Position numbers and translations under genes: made by a program. Of a stretch of 46,781 nucleotides of DNA, positions 1-6,173 are shown in pieces; the first letter of the stretch is position 1, and every line of letters begins with the position of its first letter. The DNA comes from Sulfuritalea sp. (lineage in GTDB: Bacteria > Pseudomonadota > Gammaproteobacteria > Burkholderiales > Rhodocyclaceae). The DNA is taken from positions 1 to 46,781 of the forward strand of contig JALHPU010000033.1 in the NCBI GenBank assembly GCA_022842325.1, in the 5' to 3' direction. The notes under the pieces are model-generated. The model saw nothing but the letters and a program-made list of their open reading frames with translations. It ran no database searches and was not told the DNA's origin.

Positions 1-183
1 TCGGCGGTCGATTACAACCACGGCTTCTCGCTGCAGCCGACCAACATCAATATCCAGGTCATCCCCGGCTATGAGCATGTGGTCAAGATGACGCCGACCA
101 AGGCGGGCACCTACGCCATCGTCTGCAACGAATACTGCGGCATCGGGCACCACACGATGCTTGGCCGTATTTACGTGAAATAA
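1..183 (+). CDS. Heme-copper oxidase/NO reductase subunit II, C-terminal part (5' end outside window)
   Basis: This is the last 60 codons of a cupredoxin-type subunit II that carries the dinuclear CuA centre, the electron entry site from cytochrome c on the periplasmic side. The fragment shows a His in the motif NHGFSL near its start, then CNEYCGIGHHTM, which has the C-x3-C-x3-H-x2-M spacing of CuA. The site therefore looks intact. It ends with TAA, 12 bases before the subunit I start, so the two are co-transcribed. The N-terminal membrane anchor lies outside the window. With subunit I lacking the usual active-site Tyr, this may be the small subunit of a CuA-type NO reductase (NorS-like). That assignment is inference. 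Confidence 0.85.
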   Translation, partial: SAVDYNHGFSLQPTNINIQVIPGYEHVVKMTPTKAGTYAIVCNEYCGIGHHTMLGRIYVK

Positions 184-195
184 GGGGAGCAACAG

Positions 196-1893
196 ATGGC
201 AACTACTTACCGTACCTGTCCGCGCACCGGGCTGCAGTTCGACCTCGATGCCGACAAGCTGATGCGCTGGAACGCCGTAGCCGGCGTGCTCTGGCTGCTG
301 GTCGGCGGCATCACCGCCCTGCTGGTGATCCTGACCCGCTGGCCGGCGATCAAGCTGCTGCCGGCCGACCAGTTCTACCTGATCCTGACCGCGCATGGCA
401 TCGACATGCTGATCCTGTGGATCATCTTCTTCGAAATGGCGGTGCTCTACTTCGCCTCATCGACCCTGCTACGCTGCCGAATCGCCACGCCATGGCTGGG
501 CTGGGTGCAGTTCTGGCTGATGGCGGTCGGCGGCATCATGACCAACGTCGCCATCTTCCAGGGCGAGTCGAGCGTGATGTTCACCTCCTACGTGCCGATG
601 CAGGCCGCGCCGCACTTCTACCTCGGCATCATCCTGTTTGCCGTGGGTGCGCTGATCGGCACCGGCGTGTTCTTCGGCACGCTGGTGGTCGCCAAGCGCG
701 AGAAGACCTACACCGGCTCGCTGCCGCTGGTGACCTTCGGCGCGATGACCGCGGCGATCATCGCCGTATTCACCATCGCCTCGGGCGCCGCGATCCTGAT
801 CCCGACCTTCGCCTGGTCGATGGGCTGGATCAAGGAAATCGACGCCCAGCTGTATCGCATGGTGTGGTGGGCGCTGGGTCACTCCTCGCAGCAAATCAAC
901 GTCGCCGCCCACGTCTCGATCTGGTACCTGGTCGCTGCCGTGGCCTTCGGCGCCAAGCCGCTGTCCGAGAAAGTGTCGCGCTTCGCCTTCCTGCTCTACA
1001 TCCTGTTCCTGCAACTGGCCAGCGCACACCACCTGCTGTCCGACCCGGGCATGAGCGCCGAGTGGAAGGTGCTGAACACCTCCTACTTCATGTACTTTGC
1101 GGTGCTGGCTTCGATGATCCACGGCTTCACGGTTCCGGGTGCGATCGAAGCGGCGCAGCGCAAGAAGGGCTTCAACAACGGTCTGTTCGAGTGGCTGCGC
1201 AAGGCGCCCTGGGGCAACCCGATGTTCGCTGGCATGTTCATCTCGCTGGTCGGTTTCGGCTTCATCGGCGGCATCTCCGGCGTCGTGCTCGGCACCGAGC
1301 AGATCAACATGCTGATGCACAACACCTTCTACGTGCCGGGCCACTTCCACGCGACGGTCGTCGTCGGTACCACGCTGGCTTTCATGTCGATCACCTACCT
1401 GCTGGTGCCGACGCTGTTCAGGCGCGAAATGATGTTCCCGAAACTGTGCCAGATCCAGCCCTACCTCTACGGCCTCAGCATGATCGTGCTGTCGCTGGTG
1501 ATGATGGGCGCCGGCACCCTGGGCGTATCGCGCCGGCATTGGGACATGGCGTTCTCCGGCGCTCCGTTCCAGTACGAGTGGCCGGGCGCGGCCTACCTGA
1601 TGATGGGTCTCACCGGCATCTTCGGCGTGATCGCGGTCATCGGCGGCGGTCTGTGGATCTTCCTGGTGGTCTGGTCCCTGCTGTTCGGCAAGAAGCTCGA
1701 CGGCGGCGCGGCCCACGACAAGCCGGTACCGATCCCCGACCAGACCGCGGCAGCTGCCGCGTCCCACACCGGCAGCGAAGAGCATGTCGGCGTACCGGGT
1801 ACGGTGGTACTGGCCATCACGCTGCTGGTCTGCTTCGTGCTCTACTACTTCGTGAATTGGAAGTACCTGTCCGAGGTATGGGGTCTGAGCTGA
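196..1893 (+). CDS. B-family heme-copper oxidase-like subunit I, probable non-canonical NO reductase
   Basis: A 565-residue polytopic protein that aligns well with the ba3-type (B family) subunit I. Metal ligands visible: H67 and H385 (low-spin heme), H383 (high-spin heme), and H229, H278 and H279 (CuB). The spacing H229 to H278 equals that of Thermus ba3 (H233 to H282). The residue four after the CuB His, normally the cross-linked Tyr, is Gln (H229-S-S-Q-Q233). Known O2 reductases of the A and B families need that Tyr; several NO reductase families derived from oxidases lack it. I infer NO reduction. Gene order subunit II, subunit I, later senC resembles norSY-senC of ammonia oxidisers, but a cyoE gene intervenes. 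The start ATG has GGGGAGC upstream. Confidence 0.85.
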   Translation: MATTYRTCPRTGLQFDLDADKLMRWNAVAGVLWLLVGGITALLVILTRWPAIKLLPADQFYLILTAHGIDMLILWIIFFEMAVLYFASSTLLRCRIATPWLGWVQFWLMAVGGIMTNVAIFQGESSVMFTSYVPMQAAPHFYLGIILFAVGALIGTGVFFGTLVVAKREKTYTGSLPLVTFGAMTAAIIAVFTIASGAAILIPTFAWSMGWIKEIDAQLYRMVWWALGHSSQQINVAAHVSIWYLVAAVAFGAKPLSEKVSRFAFLLYILFLQLASAHHLLSDPGMSAEWKVLNTSYFMYFAVLASMIHGFTVPGAIEAAQRKKGFNNGLFEWLRKAPWGNPMFAGMFISLVGFGFIGGISGVVLGTEQINMLMHNTFYVPGHFHATVVVGTTLAFMSITYLLVPTLFRREMMFPKLCQIQPYLYGLSMIVLSLVMMGAGTLGVSRRHWDMAFSGAPFQYEWPGAAYLMMGLTGIFGVIAVIGGGLWIFLVVWSLLFGKKLDGGAAHDKPVPIPDQTAAAAASHTGSEEHVGVPGTVVLAITLLVCFVLYYFVNWKYLSEVWGLS

Positions 1894-1913
1894 TCATCGG
1901 CTGATCCGGGCAT

Positions 1914-1933
1914 CCCCGCACTGCGGTGCGGGG
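1914..1933. repeat. Perfect 7-bp hairpin downstream of subunit I
   Basis: CCCCGCA and TGCGGGG are separated by six bases. A second inverted repeat follows at once. No T-run follows, so this could be an mRNA-stabilising or processing structure between subunit I and cyoE rather than a classical terminator. Confidence 0.5.
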
Positions 1934-1941
1934 GTCTGCCT

Positions 1942-1970
1942 GAATCGGGCTTGGCCGACAGGCCCGATTC
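1942..1970. repeat. Perfect 9-bp inverted repeat between subunit I and cyoE
   Basis: GAATCGGGC (1942-1950) pairs with GCCCGATTC (1962-1970) around an 11-base loop. Together with the hairpin just before it, this fills most of the 132-base gap. It may uncouple expression of the oxidase subunits from the downstream cyoE and sco genes. Confidence 0.5.
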
Positions 1971-2025
1971 AAGCAGCTTGTACCAGAGAAAATAAACCCA
2001 CGAGACCACCCCCACGAACACACCT

Positions 2026-2916
2026 ATGGAATCGACGCTGCCCACCAAATCATCTCCCGGCCTGACTTTGCGGGCCATCGCCGGCGTGTTCAAGCTGCGC
2101 ATCGGCGTAGTCATCACCTTTACCGCGCTGGCCGGCCTGTCGGTCAGCGGCGGGCCCAGCCTGAGCCTCGCGCAGCTCATCACGCTGACCCTGGCGGTGC
2201 TGGTTTCCTCGGCCAGCGCCGGCGCCTTCAACCAGTACTACGAGCACGACACCGATCCCCTGATGTCGCGCACCAAAAACCGCCCCTTCGCCACCGGCGA
2301 GATCCAGCACGGCCCGATCTGGCTGGTGATCATCTTCGGCCTGATGACCCTGTCGGTGGCCGCTGCCTGGGTCGCACTGAATGCCTGGGCAGCGTTGTTC
2401 ACCTTCCTCGGCGCCTTCTTCTACGCCATCGTTTATACGGTCTGGCTCAAGCGCCGCACCTGGCTCAACATCGTCTTCGGCGGCCTGGCCGGCAGCTGGG
2501 CCGTGCTGGCCGGCGCGACTGCCGCCGACCCGCAGGTCGGCGCGGTACCGCTGGCCCTGGCCTTCGTGCTCTTCCTGTGGACTCCGCCGCACTTCTGGAG
2601 CCTGGCCATCGCCTACCGCGACGACTACGCCGCGGCCGGCGTGCCGATGCTGCCCGTGGTGGTCGGCGACCAGCGCGCGGCCAAGGCCATTTTCGGCAGC
2701 ACCCTGGCGCTGGTCGCGGCCTCCTTCATTCCGCTGGCCTTCGGCCTCGGCGCGGTCTATTTTGCCGGCGCCGCAGTCGGTGGTTTCCTGTTCATCCAGA
2801 AAGCCTGGCGCCTGGTGCAGGACACCAATCGCGAGACGGCCATGACCTGCTTCCATGCCTCGCTGGCTCAGTTGACTCTGGTTCTGACTGCTGCAATCAT
2901 CGACGCCCGCTTCTAG
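2026..2916 (+). CDS. cyoE: Protoheme IX farnesyltransferase (heme O synthase)
   Basis: A UbiA-superfamily membrane enzyme of 296 residues that transfers a farnesyl group to heme b to make heme O, the precursor of heme A. The Asp-rich prenyl-diphosphate site NQYYEHDTDPLMSRTKNRP is visible at about residues 67-85. The rest is a series of hydrophobic helices, with the conserved FLWTPPHFWSLA segment typical of CyoE/CtaB. The length is normal for the family. It sits between subunit I and a Sco gene, as in oxidase operons. Its presence suggests that the neighbouring heme-copper enzyme uses an O- or A-type heme, which would be unusual if that enzyme is an NO reductase. No clear ribosome binding site is visible. 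Confidence 0.93.
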   Translation: MESTLPTKSSPGLTLRAIAGVFKLRIGVVITFTALAGLSVSGGPSLSLAQLITLTLAVLVSSASAGAFNQYYEHDTDPLMSRTKNRPFATGEIQHGPIWLVIIFGLMTLSVAAAWVALNAWAALFTFLGAFFYAIVYTVWLKRRTWLNIVFGGLAGSWAVLAGATAADPQVGAVPLALAFVLFLWTPPHFWSLAIAYRDDYAAAGVPMLPVVVGDQRAAKAIFGSTLALVAASFIPLAFGLGAVYFAGAAVGGFLFIQKAWRLVQDTNRETAMTCFHASLAQLTLVLTAAIIDARF

Positions 2917-2931
2917 CCAGGGCTTCACCCC

Positions 2932-3837
2932 GTGATTCATTCCATGTTCCGTGCCGCATTCGCGGCTCTCGTGCTTGCCGCTGCGCCAGGAGTCGGCGCC
3001 GGCGACACGCCGAAGGCAAGCCCCGTCCCCGCGTCCGCGCCTGCGCCCGGCCTCGCGGCGGTGCCGCAGGGCGCGCGCACCGGCCTGACGCTGACCACGC
3101 TCGACAACAAGGCGGCATTCGCGCTGTCGCAGGGCGCCATCGGCAAGCCGGTGGGCGACCATGTCCTGCTTGACCGCCAGGGCCGCCCGACCCGGCTCGC
3201 CGACTACAGGGGCAAGCCGCTGCTGGTGAATTTCATTTACACCGCCTGCTTCCAGGTCTGCCCCACCACCACCAAGAACCTGCAGAAGGCCGTCGAGAAT
3301 GCCGTCGGCATGCTGGGCGCCAACCGCTTCAACATCGTCAGCATCGGCTTCAACCAGCCCTTCGATTCGCCCCAGGCGATGAAGGACTTTGCCCGGCGGC
3401 ACGGCATCCACCTGCCCAACTGGGAGTTCCTCAGCCCCGCTGCCGCCATCGTCGACGAACTGACGCAGAACTTCGGCTTCAGCTTTGTCGCCACCACCGC
3501 CGGTTTCGACCACCTGAACCAGGTCACCATCGTCGATGCCGAGGGCCGGATATTCAGGCAGATCTATGGCGAAACGTTTACCGCCGCGGACCTGGCGGAA
3601 CCGCTCAAGGCCATGATCACCGGCGCGCCGATTCCGCCGCAGACCAGCACCCTGGCGGAACTGGTCGACCGCGTCAGGATCATCTGCTCCGTGTATGACC
3701 CGCTCACCGGCAGATACCGCACCAACTACGCACTGTATTTCGAAATCGCCGGCTTCATCAGCTTCATGTTCTTCATGATGTGGGTAGGCTGGAGCTTCAT
3801 GCGAAAGCGCCGCGACGAGAAGATTCAATCGGGTTGA
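2932..3837 (+). CDS. Sco/SenC copper chaperone with C-terminal membrane anchor
   Basis: Thioredoxin-fold copper chaperone for CuA or CuB assembly, 301 residues. It has an N-terminal signal sequence, the copper motif TACFQVCP (C-x3-C-P) at about residues 104-111, and a later conserved His in GFDHLNQ. Unlike ordinary Sco proteins it ends with a transmembrane helix (about 265-290) and a short basic tail. It is about 100 residues longer than usual because of this and a Pro/Ala-rich N-terminal linker. GTG 2932 is taken as start; ATG 2944 is an alternative. It follows cyoE by 15 bases. A copy of the dispersed 25-bp repeat encodes the VGAGDTP stretch right after the signal peptide. Confidence 0.88.
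   Translation: MIHSMFRAAFAALVLAAAPGVGAGDTPKASPVPASAPAPGLAAVPQGARTGLTLTTLDNKAAFALSQGAIGKPVGDHVLLDRQGRPTRLADYRGKPLLVNFIYTACFQVCPTTTKNLQKAVENAVGMLGANRFNIVSIGFNQPFDSPQAMKDFARRHGIHLPNWEFLSPAAAIVDELTQNFGFSFVATTAGFDHLNQVTIVDAEGRIFRQIYGETFTAADLAEPLKAMITGAPIPPQTSTLAELVDRVRIICSVYDPLTGRYRTNYALYFEIAGFISFMFFMMWVGWSFMRKRRDEKIQSG
2989..3012 (+). repeat. Dispersed 25-bp repeat, copy 1 (variant)
   Basis: Core GTCGGCGCCGGCG followed by ACACGCCG, within the sco coding region near the signal peptide cleavage region. It has one C for T change in the core compared with the majority form and a less exact 3' flank, so it is the weakest member of the family. Confidence 0.45.
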
Positions 3838-3847
3838 TACGAGTCAA
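3834..3847. promoter_or_regulatory. FNR/Dnr-type box upstream of the cytochrome b island
   Basis: TTGATACGAGTCAA fits TTGAT-N4-(A/G)TCAA. It overlaps the sco stop codon and lies about 90 bases before the start at 3938. A TATATATCAT stretch at 3866-3875 could hold the -10 region. The position suits activation of the cytochrome b genes under low oxygen or NO. Confidence 0.6.
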
Positions 3848-3937
3848 GTCGGCAAACGGCCGATTTATATATCATCAACTGCTAATAGTCGGTTGTGGTC
3901 TCAACAAGTACCGGCGTTACGGACCCCCAAGGTGAGC

Positions 3938-5494
3938 ATGCATGCAGTTCTGCGCGGCAACGCGCAAACCATCTTTGAGCGCATCGAGAGCTTTTTCGAC
4001 ACCTCCTTTGGCGGCGCCGACAACCCCCTGCGCCATCTGGGCGCCCTCGGCCTGTTCTGCCTCTGGATCCTGGTCGCCACCGGGCTCTATCTCTACACCG
4101 TGCTGGACACCAGCATCGAGGGCGTCTACAGCTCGATCGGCGACCTGTCGCGCGAGCAGTGGTATCTCGGCGGCGTGGTGCGCAGCCTGCACCGCTACGC
4201 CGCCGACGCCTTCGTGCTGGTGATGCTGCTGCATCTGGTCCGCGAATGGGCCTACGGCCGCTACCACGGCTTCCGCCTGTATTCCTGGGTCACCGGCGTG
4301 CCGCTGATCTGGCTCGCCTACATCTCCGGCATCGGCGGCTACTGGATCACCTGGGACCGCCTGGCGCAGTTCTCCGCCATCGCCACGACAGAACTGCTCG
4401 ACTGGCTGCCGATTTTCAGCGAGCCGAGCGCGCGCAACTTCCTCGCCCCGGATTCGATCAGCGACCGCTTTTTCACGGTGCTGGTGTTCATCCACATCGG
4501 CGTGCCGCTGATGCTGATCCTCGGCCTCTGGGCTCATGTCAATCGCATCAGCCGGGTGGACTACCTGCCATCGCGGCGCGTGATGCTCGCCACCCTGGCC
4601 AGCTTCCTGCTGCTGGCCGCGATCAAGCCGGCGCTGTCCGACGCCCCCGCCGATCTGGCACTGGTGCCGGCCGAGATCCGCCTCGACTGGTTCATGATGT
4701 TCATCCACCCGCTGACCGACATCACTTCGCCGGCCGCGATGTGGACGCTGATTTTCGGCGCCACCATCGTGCTCTTCGCCCTGCCCTTCCTGCCCCACTC
4801 GCCGGCGCGACCGATAGCGGTGGTCGATGCCGCCAACTGCAACGGCTGCAGCCGCTGCCACGTCGATTGCCCCTACGAGGCGATCACCATGGCGCCGCAT
4901 CCATACAAGGCAAATCACAAAATCGCCATCGTCGATGCCGACCATTGCGCCGGCTGCGGCATCTGCGCCGGCGCCTGTCCGTCCTCGACCCCGTTCCGCA
5001 GCCAGGAACGGCTGGTGACCGGCATCGACATGCCGCAGCAACCGGTCGACGTGATGCGCCAGCAACTCGAAGCCAAGGTGGCGCAGTTGTCCGGCCAAAC
5101 CAAACTGGTCATCTTCGGCTGCGACAATGGTGCCGATGTCGGTGCGCTGGCGGCGCCAGATACCGCCACGCTGAGCCTGATCTGCACCGGCATGCTGCCG
5201 CCCTCCTTCATCGAATACGCGCTGCGCAGCGGCGTCGATGGCATCGTCGTCACCGGCTGCCGCGATGGCGGCTGCGATTTCCGCCTCGGCATGGAATGGA
5301 CGCGCGAACGCCTGGCGCGCCGACGCGAACCGCATTTGCGCAATCTTGTTCCGCTCGACCGCCTGCAACTGGTGCATGCCTCGCGCGGCGACGGCAAGGC
5401 GCTTGCTGCCGCCGTCAGCGAATTCAGAACCCGACTCGAAACCGCGCCAACCGCAAGCATCAGGCCGCCCGCCTTCTCCAGGAGAAGAACATGA
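3938..5494 (+). CDS. Fused cytochrome b / 2[4Fe-4S] ferredoxin / MvhD-like protein
   Basis: A 518-residue fusion. Residues 1-290 are an N-terminal cytochrome b (b6-like) domain with four heme His: H85, H99, H186 and H200. Residues 290-350 form a two-cluster ferredoxin with CNGCSRCHVDCP (301-311) and CAGCGICAGACP (337-347). Residues 385-500 resemble MvhD/FrhD, the [2Fe-2S] adaptor that links heterodisulfide reductase to hydrogenase in methanogens, with Cys at 395, 416, 441 and 446. I infer electron transfer between the quinone pool and a cytoplasmic partner. ATG 3938 is preferred because AAGGTGA precedes it. The cytochrome b part is paralogous to that of the protein starting at 6174. The gene ends in an ATGA that could have been a translational coupling site. 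Confidence 0.85.
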   Translation: MHAVLRGNAQTIFERIESFFDTSFGGADNPLRHLGALGLFCLWILVATGLYLYTVLDTSIEGVYSSIGDLSREQWYLGGVVRSLHRYAADAFVLVMLLHLVREWAYGRYHGFRLYSWVTGVPLIWLAYISGIGGYWITWDRLAQFSAIATTELLDWLPIFSEPSARNFLAPDSISDRFFTVLVFIHIGVPLMLILGLWAHVNRISRVDYLPSRRVMLATLASFLLLAAIKPALSDAPADLALVPAEIRLDWFMMFIHPLTDITSPAAMWTLIFGATIVLFALPFLPHSPARPIAVVDAANCNGCSRCHVDCPYEAITMAPHPYKANHKIAIVDADHCAGCGICAGACPSSTPFRSQERLVTGIDMPQQPVDVMRQQLEAKVAQLSGQTKLVIFGCDNGADVGALAAPDTATLSLICTGMLPPSFIEYALRSGVDGIVVTGCRDGGCDFRLGMEWTRERLARRREPHLRNLVPLDRLQLVHASRGDGKALAAAVSEFRTRLETAPTASIRPPAFSRRRT

Positions 5495-5509
5495 CTACAT
5501 TCCCCCCAT

Positions 5510-5557
5510 CCCCCTTGCCGAGCAAGGGGGTGACTATTGTTCGCGGGCAATGCCCGC
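5510..5557. repeat. Two tandem hairpins in the gap after the cytochrome b-ferredoxin gene
   Basis: CCCCCTTGC (5510-5518) pairs perfectly with GCAAGGGGG (5522-5530) around loop CGA. Then GCGGGCA (5543-5549) pairs with TGCCCGC (5551-5557). No T-run follows. They fill the 114-base gap before the next gene. Confidence 0.6.
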
Positions 5558-5608
5558 TCCATGTATCTGGCTGTTCCTTCTTGGGACGGCCCTGCGAAGG
5601 AACCCATC

Positions 5609-6124
5609 ATGGCTAAACCCGCCGCCATCGTCGGCCAGGTAATTCTGTACGGCGCCTTCGCCGCCTTCATCGGCTACTTTTCCACGGCGCCGACCTACAA
5701 GCAGATTCCGGACGACGTCGCCCTGATCAAGCTGTCGATGAGCCATCTCGGCGGTCGCGAATGCCGCAAGCGCACGCCCGAGGAACTGGCCAAGCTGCCG
5801 CCCAACATGCGCGCGCCGCTGGATTGCCCGCGCGGACGGTCCGACATCAAGCTGCAACTCGAACTCGACGGCAAGCCGATGTTCGAGACCGTGATGCATC
5901 CGACCGGACTGTCAAAGGATGGCGTCTCCACCGTCTACAAGCGCTTCGAGGTAAAGGCCGGCACCTACCAGCTGGCGGTCAGGATGAACGACAACCTGGT
6001 CCTCAATCGCGACTTCAATTTCGTCAAGGAAGCGAAAGTCACGCTGAAGCCGGCGCAGATTCTGGTGATCGATTTCAATCCGGACAAGGGCGGACTGTTC
6101 TTCCAGTCGGCCGACACGAAATGA
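5609..6124 (+). CDS. Membrane-anchored periplasmic protein of unknown function
   Basis: I do not recognise this 171-residue protein. It has one N-terminal transmembrane helix (about residues 5-24, AIVGQVILYGAFAAFIGYF) and a soluble remainder that should face the periplasm. Two Cys are present in the soluble part (REC near residue 52 and DCPRG near 72). The C-terminal half looks rich in beta strands, with a run such as YQLAVRMNDNLVLNRDFNF. The start is chosen because GAAGG lies 8 bases upstream. It sits between the two cytochrome b fusion genes, so it is probably an accessory or structural subunit of that complex (inference from context only). Confidence 0.75.
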   Translation: MAKPAAIVGQVILYGAFAAFIGYFSTAPTYKQIPDDVALIKLSMSHLGGRECRKRTPEELAKLPPNMRAPLDCPRGRSDIKLQLELDGKPMFETVMHPTGLSKDGVSTVYKRFEVKAGTYQLAVRMNDNLVLNRDFNFVKEAKVTLKPAQILVIDFNPDKGGLFFQSADTK

Positions 6125-6173
6125 CCCGGCCCCTCTCGACGACACGCTCCATCCAACTGCGCGGATAGACCCC

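Noticed and set aside
469..1785. Long antisense reading frames across subunit I and many other genes
   Set aside because: High GC yields long open antisense frames. These are rich in Arg, Ala, His and Gln, show no domain, and shadow genes with clear family motifs.
5491..5616. A 41-codon frame with a strong Shine-Dalgarno after the cytochrome b-ferredoxin gene
   Set aside because: Its sequence is made of the hairpin arms and has no protein-like character; reported only as a possible disrupted coupling site.
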